This document shows, in pieces, positions 18,158 to 27,157 of a stretch of 32,900 bases of DNA. Under the pieces are notes generated by a model. It searched no databases. It was not told where the DNA came from and worked only from the letters and a program-made list of their open reading frames with translations. The stretch is from Chloroflexota bacterium (GTDB lineage Bacteria > Chloroflexota > Anaerolineae > Thermoflexales > Thermoflexaceae), in contig JAUQQB010000001.1 of assembly GCA_030550075.1 (NCBI GenBank), positions 1 to 32,900 on the forward strand, written 5' to 3'. Positions within the stretch are counted from its first letter, which is position 1; every line of letters starts with the position of its first letter. The translations under genes were made by a program, and so were the position numbers.

Positions 18158-19116
18158 CCCCAATCTCCCCGGGGGAAGTAGCAGGCCACCATATGTTCTC
18201 CACGCCAAAGCGGATCGGGGAATCGTTCCCGGCAAACCGGCTGGGCGTAAGGGCACCGCGGGTGGAAGGGGCAGCCGGGCAACATATGGCCGGCTGGAGG
18301 CGGATAGCCCTCGATGGCGTAGAGAGGCTTTCCCCACGCCCCAGCGAGGAGGTCCCGGTACGTTCGAACCAGGGCTTCCGTGTAAGGATGGGCGGGGGCC
18401 TCCAGGATCTCCCGACACGGTCCGACCTCCACCAGGCGGCCGGCGTAGAGCACGGCGACCCGGTGGGCGAGGGCCGCCACCACCCCCATGTCGTGGGTGA
18501 TCCAGAGCACGGACATCCCGATTTCGGCCTGCAGGCGGCGGACGAGGGCGAGGATCTCGCTCTGGGTGATCCGATCCAGGGCCGTGGTGGGCTCATCAGC
18601 AATCAGGAGAGGCGGATGGAGGGCCAGGGCCATCGCCAGGATCGCCCGCTGGCGCATGCCCCCCGAAAGCTGATGCGGATACAGCGAGGCGACCCGTTCC
18701 GGACGGGGGATCTGCACCCACGCCAGGGCCTCGACCGCGCGGGCCCAGGCCGCGGGGGCGGAGACCCCCAGGTGCGCCCGGAAGACCTCGGCCACCTGCG
18801 CCCCGACCGGGAGCACCGGGTTCAGGGCGGCCATCGCGTCCTGGGGGACCAGGCCGATCAGGCACCCGCGGAGCGATCGAACGGCATGGAAGGGTAGGGC
18901 GTAGAGATCATGCCCGTTGATCTCCACCCGCCCTCGGACGGTCGCCCCGGGAGGAAGCAAACGGGCGATGGTCATGGCCAGGGTGGTCTTGCCGCTCCCG
19001 GTCTCCCCGACCACGGCCAGGATCTCCCCCGCTCGCACTTCCAGGGAGACCCCCTCTAAGACCCGGGTCTGACGGTAGGCAACCGCCAAATCCCGCACCT
19101 GCACCAGAGCCCTCAT
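18154..19116 (-). CDS. Oligopeptide-type ABC transporter ATPase, OppD/DppD-like
   Basis: A 320-aa ATPase with Walker A GETGSGKT (37-44), signature LSGGMRQR, Walker B LLIADEPTTALD and switch WITHD. The C-terminal oligo_HPY-type extension has CPFHPRCPYAQPVC and a later VACYF, again four Cys. It starts with an ATGA overlap on the OppB stop and ends with an ATGA overlap into OppF. It forms the ATPase heterodimer with OppF. With the two permeases and the binding lipoprotein upstream, the operon encodes a complete importer of the peptide/nickel/opine class. This class also takes up many non-peptide compounds, so peptides need not be the substrate. Confidence 0.94.
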   Translation of the reverse strand: MRALVQVRDLAVAYRQTRVLEGVSLEVRAGEILAVVGETGSGKTTLAMTIARLLPPGATVRGRVEINGHDLYALPFHAVRSLRGCLIGLVPQDAMAALNPVLPVGAQVAEVFRAHLGVSAPAAWARAVEALAWVQIPRPERVASLYPHQLSGGMRQRAILAMALALHPPLLIADEPTTALDRITQSEILALVRRLQAEIGMSVLWITHDMGVVAALAHRVAVLYAGRLVEVGPCREILEAPAHPYTEALVRTYRDLLAGAWGKPLYAIEGYPPPAGHMLPGCPFHPRCPYAQPVCRERFPDPLWRGEHMVACYFPRGDWG

Positions 19117-20033
19117 CCGATCCCCTCACGGGCACGAGGGTCCAGAAACATACGCAGCATGTCCACAACGCCATTCAAAAGGATCACCGCGGTGCCACCG
19201 ACCAGCACGGTCCCCATGACCACCGGGCGGTCCAGGGTTTGCATCGCCTGCACCGCCAGCAGACCGATCCCGGGCCAGCCGAAGATTGTCTCCACCACCA
19301 CCACGCCGGAGAGATAAGCGCTGAAGTCCATCCCCGCCATGGTCACGACCGCTGGGAGGACGTGGGGGAAGCAGTGCCGGACCAGGATCCAGCGGTTGGG
19401 CAAACCTTTCGCCACCGCCATCCGAACGTAGGAGCTCCCCAGGCTCTCCTCCAGCCGGTCCCGGATCACCCCGGCGTACCATGGAGTTCCCGCCAGCCCC
19501 AGGGTGAAGGCGGGGAGGATCAATTCCCGCAACCCGGCGCCTCCGGTGGTTGGAAACAGGCGGAGCCAGAAGCCCAGGGCCAGCAGGAGCGAGAGCCCGA
19601 TGACGAAGGTGGGCAGCGAGAGCAGGACCAGGTTCAGGCCGGACAGCCCTCGCCGCAGGCGAGGGGAGAGAGCCATCGCGACTCCGATGGGAAACCCCAG
19701 CAGGATCTCCGCCAGCACGCCCGCCAGGGCCAGGGCCGCCGTCGCCGGGAGCCGGCCGAGGATCAGACGGGCCACCGGCTGCCGGCGCACGTAAGACTCC
19801 CCCAGGTCCCCCTGGGCGATGCGGGTCAGATAGCGGCCGAGTTGTTCCCACCATGGCCGGTCCAGGCCCAGCTGGGCTCGGATCCGTTGGGCGACCTCTT
19901 CCGTAGGCGTGCGGGGTGCCAGCATCCGCACCGGATCCCCGGGGATCACGAATTGCACCAGGAAAGCCAGCACCACCAATCCCAGCAGGGTGACCAGACC
20001 CTGAAGGGCGCGGATCCCTATAAAGCGAGCCAT
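19113..20033 (-). CDS. Peptide-type ABC transporter permease, OppB/DppB-like
   Basis: A 306-aa permease with about six helices. The N-terminus is typical of DppB: a first helix followed by FVIPGDPVRMLAPRTPTEE and QLGLDRPWWEQLGRYL. GDLGESYVRRQPV precedes the transport domain. The EAA-type loop is in RDRLEESLGSSYVRMAVAKGLPNRWILVRHCFPH. The ATG is at 20033, inside the end of the OppC gene (16-base overlap), and the stop overlaps OppD. It forms the channel with OppC. Confidence 0.93.
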   Translation of the reverse strand: MARFIGIRALQGLVTLLGLVVLAFLVQFVIPGDPVRMLAPRTPTEEVAQRIRAQLGLDRPWWEQLGRYLTRIAQGDLGESYVRRQPVARLILGRLPATAALALAGVLAEILLGFPIGVAMALSPRLRRGLSGLNLVLLSLPTFVIGLSLLLALGFWLRLFPTTGGAGLRELILPAFTLGLAGTPWYAGVIRDRLEESLGSSYVRMAVAKGLPNRWILVRHCFPHVLPAVVTMAGMDFSAYLSGVVVVETIFGWPGIGLLAVQAMQTLDRPVVMGTVLVGGTAVILLNGVVDMLRMFLDPRAREGIG

Positions 20034-20887
20034 GAGAACCGGATCCCCTCCGAATGAGCCTGTTTGAATCCCTCAGCGATCAGCAGGAACCCCAGGGTGG
20101 TCAAAAGCAGGAAAGCGGCCGGCGCCAGGAACAGATGGGGGGCGAAGGCCAGGGCCCCCTGTCCCTCCCCAATCATGTTTCCCCATGAAGGAGTCGGCAG
20201 CGGAACCCCCGCTCCCAGGTAGGAGAGAGTGGCCTCCATCATCACCGCTGCAGCGGCGTTCATCGGAGCGTAGGTGAGAAGCAGGGTTTTCAGATGGGGC
20301 AGGATATGCCGAAGCAGGATCCGATGCCTGGCCTCTCCCATCGCCACGGCCGCCTCTACGAACCCCCGGCGCCGCATGCGCAGGGTCTCGTTATAGACCA
20401 GACGAGCGGGGTAAGCCCAGAACAGCATGGTGATGATGACCACCGGGCGCAGCGGCCCCGCGGGCAACAGGGCTGTCATGGCCAGGCCCGCCAGGGTCGT
20501 GGGGAGGGCAAGGCCGATATCAGTCAAGCGCATCAAAAGGGCTTCCGGAAACCCTCCGTAAAAGCCGGCCATCATGCCCACCGCCGCCCCCAGGGCCAGG
20601 CTCAGGAGGGCCGCCAGGATCCCGATGGAAAGGGAGACCCGTCCGGCCAGGGCGACTCGAGCCAGCACATCTCGTCCCAGCGAGTCGGTTCCCAATGGAT
20701 GGGTATGGTTGGGACCCAGGGGCAATCCCGCCGGGCTCAGACCGGTCGCGAAGTCCTGGTAATATGGGTCTCCAAGCCAGGGGGCGAGGAGGGCGATCAG
20801 GCTTACCGCTCCAATCAGGGCGATCCCGGCCAATAACGAACGCCGGGCCTCAATCGGCCACCCAGAGGCGATCGTAATAGGTGCCAT
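20018..20887 (-). CDS. Peptide-type ABC transporter permease, OppC/DppC-like
   Basis: A 289-aa permease carrying the DppC hallmark HPLGTDSLGRDVLARVALAGRVSL after the first helix, then five more helices. The EAA loop is FVEAAVAMGEARHRILLRHILPH. The only usable ATG in frame (20887) lies 38 bases inside the binding-protein gene, so the two genes overlap in different frames and are probably coupled. The order binding protein, OppC, OppB, OppD, OppF has the two permeases swapped relative to the usual opp/dpp order. Confidence 0.93.
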   Translation of the reverse strand: MAPITIASGWPIEARRSLLAGIALIGAVSLIALLAPWLGDPYYQDFATGLSPAGLPLGPNHTHPLGTDSLGRDVLARVALAGRVSLSIGILAALLSLALGAAVGMMAGFYGGFPEALLMRLTDIGLALPTTLAGLAMTALLPAGPLRPVVIITMLFWAYPARLVYNETLRMRRRGFVEAAVAMGEARHRILLRHILPHLKTLLLTYAPMNAAAAVMMEATLSYLGAGVPLPTPSWGNMIGEGQGALAFAPHLFLAPAAFLLLTTLGFLLIAEGFKQAHSEGIRFSWLAL

Positions 20888-22586
20888 ATTCCCCTCGATA
20901 ATGGTAGTTCTGAATCCGCTCCCGCCGGCCCGCGATGAAGTTGAACGACACCAGCCACAGGAACGGCGCGTCCTCCCCGATCAGCTGCTCAATCCGGGCG
21001 TAGATCCGGTTGCGCTCCTGCTCATCGAAAACGGCCTTCGCCTCCTGCGCCAGCCGATCCACCTCCGGATTGCTGTAGCCGATGTGGTTGTCGGAGGCGT
21101 CCGAGACGAAGAGGGTGTTGACCATATCGGCCGGGGAGGGCTGGACCATGAACCAGGACCCGCTCCACATCTGGAGGCCTCCTTTTTGCACCAGGTCCTG
21201 CAGGACGCTGGGGTCCACCTGCTCCAGGCGCACCCGCACCCCGATCGCCGCCAGATCCTGCTGGACGATTTGGGCCTCCTGGAGGAAGGGGCTGTCCGAC
21301 CGGGCGGTAAGGGTGACCAAGAAGCCGTCCGGGTAGCCGGCCTCTGTTAGGAGCCGCTTGGCTCGATCCGGGTCGTAGCCATAAGGCTGGAAGATCCGGT
21401 CGTAGTTCTCCAGCGTCGGCGGGAACGGCGCTCCCCACGCGCGAGATTGACCTGCGAAGATCCGCTCGATCTTGGCGCGATCCACTCCCCAATTGAGGGC
21501 CTGGCGGACCCGGCGGTCGTTCAAGGGCGGCTGCTGCGTGTTCAGCTCGATCCAGCGCCCGGCCAGGACGGGGACCGGCTGGGCGAGGCGGCTCAGGTTG
21601 GGATCCGCAAGGACCCGGCTAACATGAGTGGCCGGAATTCCTTCCCCGAGAATATCCAAATTCCCGGCCTGCAACTGCAACAATAGCGTATCCTCCGCGA
21701 TCCCCCAGCGGAATTCCACCTCGTCCACATAAGGCAGCCCAGGCCAGAAATAATCCGGGTTCTTGGCGAAGACTGCTCGCTGTTGCTCCTCGCTGTATTC
21801 CACCAGCTTGAAAGGCCCCGTGCCCACCGTGTAAGTCCGACCGAAGTCCTCCGGATGAGCTTCTACTTCCTCACGGGGAATGGGGGTGCTCATCGGAAGG
21901 GAAAGGAGGTTCAGAATCGTGAAATCCGGCTGGATCAGGTGGATCCGCAGGGTGTAAGCATCCACCACCTCCACCCCTTCCAGGGTCTTCGTCTTCCCTT
22001 CCATCACCTCTTTGGCGCCGACGATGGTCTCAAAATAGCTCTGGGCCCAGGAGGCCAGCTCCGGGCTCAGGGCGCGCTCCCATGACCATTTGAAATCCTC
22101 CGCCGTGACCTCGCGGCCATTGTGGAATTTGATCCCCTGACGGAGCCGGATCGCCAGCGTCCGGCCGTCCGCAGAGACTTCCGGCATGGCTTCCGCCATG
22201 TGCGGCGCGGGCCCTCCGGCCTGCCCATCGTAAGCGAGGAGGGTGGCATAGACCAGCTCGGTCAGCACATCCCAGGCGGACAGGTTGTAGCCAAGGGCCG
22301 GATCGAGGGAGTTCGGGCCCTCGCTCCAGCCCACCACCACCCGACCTCCGGGCTTTCCCCCCGCAAAGGGCGGCCCGGGAGGACGCCCGGGGATTGGCGT
22401 AGGGGAGGGAGGGATCGGGGACGGAGGAACGGGTGTTGGGGAAGGAGCCGGCCCCGGTGGCGAGGGAGAAGGGCTTGGGGGAATGGTGGGCGAAACGGCC
22501 GGAGCGCACTGAGTGAGGACCCACCCGCCGATTCCGATCCCGAACCACCTCAGGAATTCGCGACGGGTCAACTTGCGCGCGTTCAT
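20850..22586 (-). CDS. Peptide/opine-type substrate-binding lipoprotein (SBP_bac_5), Tat signal
   Basis: A 578-aa extracytoplasmic binding protein. The N-terminus has a twin-arginine motif (TRREFLRWFG) and a lipobox-like LTQC (Cys27), so it is probably exported folded and lipid-anchored. A Pro/Ser-rich spacer (about 30-75) precedes the family 5 domain, which has GGRVVVGWSEGPNSLDPALG, QGIKFHNGREVTAEDFKWSWERAL and GTGPFKLVEY. It is preceded by AAAGGAGGGG. Members of this family bind peptides, opines, nickel chelates or oligosaccharides. The neighbouring hydrolase, aminotransferase and CoA genes suggest an N-acylated or amino-acid-like ligand here. Confidence 0.94.
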   Translation of the reverse strand: MNARKLTRREFLRWFGIGIGGWVLTQCAPAVSPTIPPSPSPSPPGPAPSPTPVPPSPIPPSPTPIPGRPPGPPFAGGKPGGRVVVGWSEGPNSLDPALGYNLSAWDVLTELVYATLLAYDGQAGGPAPHMAEAMPEVSADGRTLAIRLRQGIKFHNGREVTAEDFKWSWERALSPELASWAQSYFETIVGAKEVMEGKTKTLEGVEVVDAYTLRIHLIQPDFTILNLLSLPMSTPIPREEVEAHPEDFGRTYTVGTGPFKLVEYSEEQQRAVFAKNPDYFWPGLPYVDEVEFRWGIAEDTLLLQLQAGNLDILGEGIPATHVSRVLADPNLSRLAQPVPVLAGRWIELNTQQPPLNDRRVRQALNWGVDRAKIERIFAGQSRAWGAPFPPTLENYDRIFQPYGYDPDRAKRLLTEAGYPDGFLVTLTARSDSPFLQEAQIVQQDLAAIGVRVRLEQVDPSVLQDLVQKGGLQMWSGSWFMVQPSPADMVNTLFVSDASDNHIGYSNPEVDRLAQEAKAVFDEQERNRIYARIEQLIGEDAPFLWLVSFNFIAGRRERIQNYHYRGEYGTYYDRLWVAD

Positions 22587-22612
22587 CGGCCCCTCCTTTC
22601 TTCCAGCTTAAG

Positions 22613-22640
22613 GTAGGACAACTGCTTGCAGTTGTCCTAC
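22613..22640. repeat. Perfect palindromic stem-loop (13-bp arms)
   Basis: GTAGGACAACTGC and its exact complement are separated by TT. It lies immediately after the stop codon of the C45 hydrolase gene and about 25 bases before the binding-protein start, just ahead of its ribosome-binding site. No U-run follows on the minus strand. It may be an intercistronic stabiliser, or one copy of a dispersed REP-like palindrome. Confidence 0.75.
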
Positions 22641-22642
22641 TC

Positions 22643-23722
22643 TTAGAAGACATATAGCGCCACAGCCGGGAGCAACTGGCATGGGTTCCCCATCCGCGTT
22701 AGCATCCAGCGTCCCGGGGGATCGATCACCACGCCCGCCGCGCTCCGGCTGTCCGAGGCGAGGTTCGGATGGCGACAGACGGTGGCCCCCTCCGGGCCGG
22801 GGACGTGATCGGCCAGGATCTCCAGGAGGTCCAGCGGCTGGACCCCCGAGCGGGCAGCGGCCTGGGTCTTCAGGCGCTCCACGCGATGCCGGCTGGCCGG
22901 CACATCCTCCCGCCATTGCTGCATCGCGCACGCCGGGTCCTCGAAATGCGCGCACGTGGCCCATATCCCCTCCACCGGCCGCACGGCGGAGACCGTCCCG
23001 GCCATCTCGATGTCCACCGCGTGGACTCCGTCGCTGACAATATAATGACAGCCTGCGGTGGAAGGGGCCTCCGTCACCACCCCGACCGCCTCTTCCACGC
23101 TGCGGCAGCGAAGGATGCGACGGGCGATGAAGGTATAAGGAAGTCCGGGGGGATGGGCGCGGAGGGTGACCCCGGTGTGCACACTGCCGATGCCGGCGCT
23201 GTTCACCCCCACGCCGCCCAGGGTCCCCGCATCCGCCAGATAGGCCATGCGAACTCCGCCTTCCTCCACGAAAAACAGCCAGGGGTCCCCCCACCAGTCC
23301 GCCCCATCCCAGGTTTGAGCCAGTAGCATCCTTCCCGTCGCCGTCCGATCCAAGGGAAGGATCACCGCAGAGCAGCGAGGGCCCGCCGGGCGGGGAGGAC
23401 GGCCGCGCTCGTGGACCAGATCGGCGATTTCCTCGTAAAAATTCAAGCCCAGGACAGCCTCCCAGGGCACGCCGGCACCCTCCGCCAGGCCTTCCAGCTC
23501 GAGGGCGAGATCGGGGTCCTTTTCAAGGGCTGGCACCGCTCGCTCCTGAATCCATTCGCGGAGCTCCTGGAGAGAAATCGGGTGAGCCGCACGAACCGTG
23601 GCCTCCGCGACCAGCTCCGCCCAGTAGCGGCGGATCCAGGGAGCGGCCGCTCGGCCGTGCTGTCGCCCCCGTTCCCGTGGGGATCCCGTCAGCCAAAGGA
23701 CGCGGATGCTCTCGTCTTTCAT
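22643..23722 (-). CDS. C45-family autoproteolytic hydrolase/acyltransferase
   Basis: A 359-aa Ntn-hydrolase of the acyl-CoA:6-aminopenicillanate acyltransferase-like (C45) family. N-terminal motifs are GSPRERGRQHG (13-23) and LELEGLAEGAGV. The expected self-cleavage site and nucleophile are at GPRCSAV (Cys117), followed by GRMLLAQTWDGADWW and GVNSAGIGSVHTGV, as in the family. After cleavage the freed Cys attacks amide bonds, typically of N-acyl amino compounds. There is no signal peptide, so it acts in the cytoplasm on imported substrate. It starts six bases after the short ACAD gene, behind GGAGGATAAGGG, and precedes the binding protein. The substrate is unknown. Confidence 0.88.
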   Translation of the reverse strand: MKDESIRVLWLTGSPRERGRQHGRAAAPWIRRYWAELVAEATVRAAHPISLQELREWIQERAVPALEKDPDLALELEGLAEGAGVPWEAVLGLNFYEEIADLVHERGRPPRPAGPRCSAVILPLDRTATGRMLLAQTWDGADWWGDPWLFFVEEGGVRMAYLADAGTLGGVGVNSAGIGSVHTGVTLRAHPPGLPYTFIARRILRCRSVEEAVGVVTEAPSTAGCHYIVSDGVHAVDIEMAGTVSAVRPVEGIWATCAHFEDPACAMQQWREDVPASRHRVERLKTQAAARSGVQPLDLLEILADHVPGPEGATVCRHPNLASDSRSAAGVVIDPPGRWMLTRMGNPCQLLPAVALYVF

Positions 23723-23728
23723 CAGCCC

Positions 23729-24625
23729 TTATCCTCCTGGAAATAGCCCTTCCGGTAGCTCTACCAGCCCACTCGATGGAAGCTGGCGAAGGATCGCCAG
23801 TACCCCTCGGTTCCAGATTTGCATCGCCTTCGCCCGCCGATAGGCTCGATGCAAACCGGTCTCTGCGGCGAACCCTACAGCGCCCATCAGCTGATGGGCG
23901 AGCGCCGTGACCCAGACCGCGGCGCTACCGGTATAGATCAGCGCAGGCGCCCAGTCTGGAAGATCCGGCACAGACCAGGCTAAGGCCTGGATTCCTTTCA
24001 CGATCGTGGCCGCTTCGCTGAGATACTGCTGAATCACCGGCTGGGCGGCGAGGGGGCGATCGAATTGCCGACGGACGAACGTGTGGTCCAGGGCCTGTCG
24101 GAAGGCTCGCTCCGCCAGCCCGGCGAGGTAAGAGACGGTAGCAGCGGCCCAGGCCCGCCAACGTTGCCTCGCCTCTTCCAACGGTGCTTCCCTTTCCGGC
24201 CGCAGGGCTGCTTCCGGAAATCGATAGATCCCCCAGTTGTCCAGATAGGCTATGGGCTCTCCGGTGGAGGGCAGAGTTGCCCAGCCCAGGCCCCCGGGTA
24301 GGGGAATAGCTGCCTGGGAGGTGCGGGTCGCATAACGAACCCATCCGTTCAGGGCCAGCGCTCCCCCTAAAGCCGCCTGATCGATCAGGGACAGGGGCGC
24401 GATGGCCTTGCCCAGGGCGAAGGCCCCTGCCATGCCCAACGGCAGCGCCTCCGGCTCCTCCCCCCATATCATCCAGCCGAGCTCCTGCAGATGTTCGACC
24501 AGCCTTTCGTCGTGATCCTCCCCCCAGCCGCCGGGCTGCCATTCCCCGGGTGGCCTCCAGCCTTCCAGCAACCGGGAGAAGGCTTGTTCCACCATCTGAA
24601 TTTCAGGAAGAGTCGACCGTTCCAT
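23729..24625 (-). CDS. Short acyl-CoA-dehydrogenase-like protein, possible second subunit
   Basis: A 298-aa protein related to acyl-CoA dehydrogenases but about 80 residues shorter than usual. The C-terminal helical domain is recognisable by its flavin/dimer-contact stretch FVRRQFDRPLAAQPVIQQYLSEAA, a form of the family RxQFGxPI motif. The N-terminal and middle domains are shortened and lack the usual F(S/T)EPxAGSD segment. I see no obvious catalytic Glu. Since a complete ACAD is made from the same operon, it is probably the non-catalytic partner of a heteromeric enzyme, as in actinobacterial alpha2beta2 FadE pairs. The start overlaps the CoA-transferase gene by 23 bases. Confidence 0.78.
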   Translation of the reverse strand: MERSTLPEIQMVEQAFSRLLEGWRPPGEWQPGGWGEDHDERLVEHLQELGWMIWGEEPEALPLGMAGAFALGKAIAPLSLIDQAALGGALALNGWVRYATRTSQAAIPLPGGLGWATLPSTGEPIAYLDNWGIYRFPEAALRPEREAPLEEARQRWRAWAAATVSYLAGLAERAFRQALDHTFVRRQFDRPLAAQPVIQQYLSEAATIVKGIQALAWSVPDLPDWAPALIYTGSAAVWVTALAHQLMGAVGFAAETGLHRAYRRAKAMQIWNRGVLAILRQLPSSGLVELPEGLFPGG

Positions 24626-25838
24626 GGTTTTCCTCTTCCGGGGTGAGAACTATGCGGGTGTGCTCACCGCAGCCAGGGATCCAATCGCCGACGGCGTTCG
24701 GCTGTCCATTCAGGCGCCACAAGCTGCCCAGCGCCCATACCGGGCCCACCCCGGGTTGCCGGAAGACGTGGAGCAGATGGTTGGCCCGAACCTGAGGATC
24801 CCCATAGAGGGCGCTGAGGCGGCGCACTGGCCCGCATGGGATCCCGTGGGCCTCCAACCGTTCCAGCCAGAAGGCAACCGGCCGGGCCGCGATACGGGCC
24901 TCCATCTCTTGCACCAGGGCCTGCCGCTGGGCACGCTCCTGCGGGTCCTCTGGGATCTTGTCCGGATCGCCGACGGCGGGGTCCTGCAAGCCGAACACCT
25001 GAAGCATCGCCTCCCGCTGGCGTTGGTTGAGGCAGGCTACAGCCAGAAAGCCATCCTGGGCCTGATAGCACCGATAATAAGGGTTCAGGGACAGCCGAAG
25101 GGCGACCTCCTCTGTCCGCTGATCCAGGTCCGGGGGCCCGGCGGGCTGCTCCGGGTTTTCTATGGGAGGAGGGCCTTGAAGCGCTTCCACCCACACCAGG
25201 TCCTGGAGCTGGACAGCTAAGGCGGCAGCGAGCAAGGAGACTTCGACATGCAAGCCGCTTCCCACAACCTGTCGATAGAGGAGGCCCGCCAGAGCTCCCA
25301 GGGCCATCAGCAGGCCAGCGGTCAGATCCACAATGGGGATCCCTCCCGCCCGGACGGGGAGGCGGTCCCCCGGGTGGGCCCCGGTGAGCAGGAGGCCGCT
25401 GAAGGCCTGGACGACCAGATCGTAGGCGGGCTTCCGGGCCAGTGGACCCTGAGCGCCGAAGGCGGTGAGCGTGCACAGGACCGCCCGGGGATTCAAGGAC
25501 CGAACGGTTCCCCAGTCCAATCCGAAGGCCCGCGCCCGCTCCCTCGGGAAGTTGTGCAGGATCAGGTCCGCCCGGCGGATTAAAGCCCGGCTCGCCTGCC
25601 GTCCTCCCTCGGTCCGAAGGTCCAGGATCACCGAGCGTTTCCCCCGATTCAGCGCATAAAAATAGCGGCTCTCCCCGGGGGCAAAGGGATCCAGATGCCG
25701 ATACGCTTCGCCTCCTGGCGGTTCGATTTTCACCACCTCCGCTCCCAGATCCGCCAGAAGCATCCCCGCGAACGGCCCCGCGACGTATTGGGCGTACTCC
25801 AGAACCCGGATCCCTTCCAGCGGTCGCTCCGCGTTCAT
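24603..25838 (-). CDS. Family III CoA-transferase (CaiB/BaiF type)
   Basis: A 411-aa enzyme with the classic family opening GIRVLEYAQYVAGPFAGMLLADLGAEVVKIE and the motif LNRGKRSVILDL (63-74). The probable catalytic Asp171 is in GIPIVDLTAG; this Asp forms the aspartyl-CoA thioester in formyl-CoA transferase. It moves CoA from a donor thioester to a free carboxylic acid, which would activate the product of the hydrolase and aminotransferase for dehydrogenation. The ATG overlaps the aminotransferase stop as ATGA. Donor and acceptor cannot be read from the sequence. Carnitine, bile acid, oxalate and aromatic acid enzymes all belong to this family. Confidence 0.92.
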   Translation of the reverse strand: MNAERPLEGIRVLEYAQYVAGPFAGMLLADLGAEVVKIEPPGGEAYRHLDPFAPGESRYFYALNRGKRSVILDLRTEGGRQASRALIRRADLILHNFPRERARAFGLDWGTVRSLNPRAVLCTLTAFGAQGPLARKPAYDLVVQAFSGLLLTGAHPGDRLPVRAGGIPIVDLTAGLLMALGALAGLLYRQVVGSGLHVEVSLLAAALAVQLQDLVWVEALQGPPPIENPEQPAGPPDLDQRTEEVALRLSLNPYYRCYQAQDGFLAVACLNQRQREAMLQVFGLQDPAVGDPDKIPEDPQERAQRQALVQEMEARIAARPVAFWLERLEAHGIPCGPVRRLSALYGDPQVRANHLLHVFRQPGVGPVWALGSLWRLNGQPNAVGDWIPGCGEHTRIVLTPEEENHGTVDSS

Positions 25839-27157
25839 CCCATCTCCCGTGCCAGATCCATACAGGCCTGAGCGATTCGATGTAGGGATTCCTCCAGGAT
25901 CTCCTCCGTATGGGCGGCGGAGAGGAACCAGCGCCCGAAGGGGAAGCGATGGGCAAAGACCCCATATCGGACCAAAAGCTCGCAGAAGCGGCGATAGCGG
26001 GCGGCGTCCTGCAGGGCGGCGAGATCCCGATAGGTGCGCGCGCCATCGGAGGAGGGGGACCCAAATATGGGCAGCAGCATCGAAGCGATCCGACGCGCGT
26101 GGCCGACGACGCCAGCGGCGCGCATCGCTGCCTCAATCCCCCGGGCGAGCCGTTCCGTCCGCTCGGTCAGGGTTCTGTAGAGGGCCGGCCCCTCGCGGGC
26201 CAGGCGGTCCAGCACCGCCCGGGCCGCGGCCAGCACCGTTGGGGAGCCGGTGTAGGTGCCCCCGTGGACCACCCGGCCTTCCGCCACCGGTTGCATCAGC
26301 TCCCGGGGCCCTCCGAAGGCGGCCAGGGCGAACCCGCCGCCCAGGATTTTGCCCAGCACGGTAAGGTCGGGCCGAACCCCATAGAGGGCCTGCGCGCCGC
26401 CGGGGGAGACTCGAAAGCCAGTTAGCACTTCGTCGAAGATCAGGAGCGCCCCATAGCGATCTGCAAGCGCCCGTAATCCCTGCAGGAACCCCGGGGCCGG
26501 TTGGAGCAAGCCCCCTGACCCTAACACCGGCTCTACCAGGATGGCAGCGATCTCCAAACCGCGCGCCTCCAGGCAGGCTTCCACCGCTTCCAGATCGTTG
26601 AACGGACACAGGAGCACAGAAGCTACAGCTTCCGGGAGAACCCCGGCGCTCTCCGGGGCAGGCGCCTCCCCGCCGGAGGCCTGCCACCCGACACAGACCG
26701 GATCCGCCCAGCCGTGGTAGGCCCCTTCGAACTTCACGATACAGGGTCGGCCGGTGATCGCGCGGGCCAGGCGAACGACGGCCATCACCGCTTCCGTGCC
26801 GGAGTTGGCGAAACGGACCTGTTCAATGGAGGGGAAGAAGGCGGCGATCCGCTCCCCCACCTCAGCGTAGAGCCGATGGGGGAAAGCGAAGTGCGGGCCC
26901 ATGATCCGGATCGCCTGACAGACCGCTTCCACCAGCCAGGGAGGGTTGTGCCCGAACAGGTTGACCCCGTACCCGCAGCAGTAGTCGATATAGCGCAGAC
27001 CGTCCTCATCGTAGAGGAAGGGCCCTTCGCTACGGGCGATGACGAGGGGGAACGTCCCCATCTGGCGGGCATAGCTGGTCTCCCCGCCCGCCACCCAATG
27101 GGCGATCTCCTGGAAAAGCTCCTGGGACCGCGTTCGGCTCACCGTCCATTCGGGCAT
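25835..27157 (-). CDS. Class III aminotransferase, glutamate-1-semialdehyde-mutase-like
   Basis: A 440-aa PLP enzyme. It has the motifs NSGTEA (118-123), AYHGW (146-150), FDEVLTGFR (241-249, PLP-ring Asp242) and LGKILGGGF with PLP-binding Lys270. It belongs to the GSA-mutase-like branch, but its place in a catabolic operon argues against a haem role. Beta-phenylalanine and other beta-amino-acid transaminases fall in the same branch and are the better analogy. I chose the ATG at 27157-27155 (MPEWTVSRTRSQELF), which overlaps the ACAD gene by 19 bases. A longer frame upstream reads through the ACAD gene and is not credible. Confidence 0.9.
   Translation of the reverse strand: MPEWTVSRTRSQELFQEIAHWVAGGETSYARQMGTFPLVIARSEGPFLYDEDGLRYIDYCCGYGVNLFGHNPPWLVEAVCQAIRIMGPHFAFPHRLYAEVGERIAAFFPSIEQVRFANSGTEAVMAVVRLARAITGRPCIVKFEGAYHGWADPVCVGWQASGGEAPAPESAGVLPEAVASVLLCPFNDLEAVEACLEARGLEIAAILVEPVLGSGGLLQPAPGFLQGLRALADRYGALLIFDEVLTGFRVSPGGAQALYGVRPDLTVLGKILGGGFALAAFGGPRELMQPVAEGRVVHGGTYTGSPTVLAAARAVLDRLAREGPALYRTLTERTERLARGIEAAMRAAGVVGHARRIASMLLPIFGSPSSDGARTYRDLAALQDAARYRRFCELLVRYGVFAHRFPFGRWFLSAAHTEEILEESLHRIAQACMDLAREMG

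Noticed and set aside
25835..27157. Glutamate-1-semialdehyde aminomutase for haem synthesis (hemL)
   Set aside because: The fold family fits, but no other tetrapyrrole gene is present and the operon is catabolic. A beta- or omega-amino-acid transaminase is more likely.
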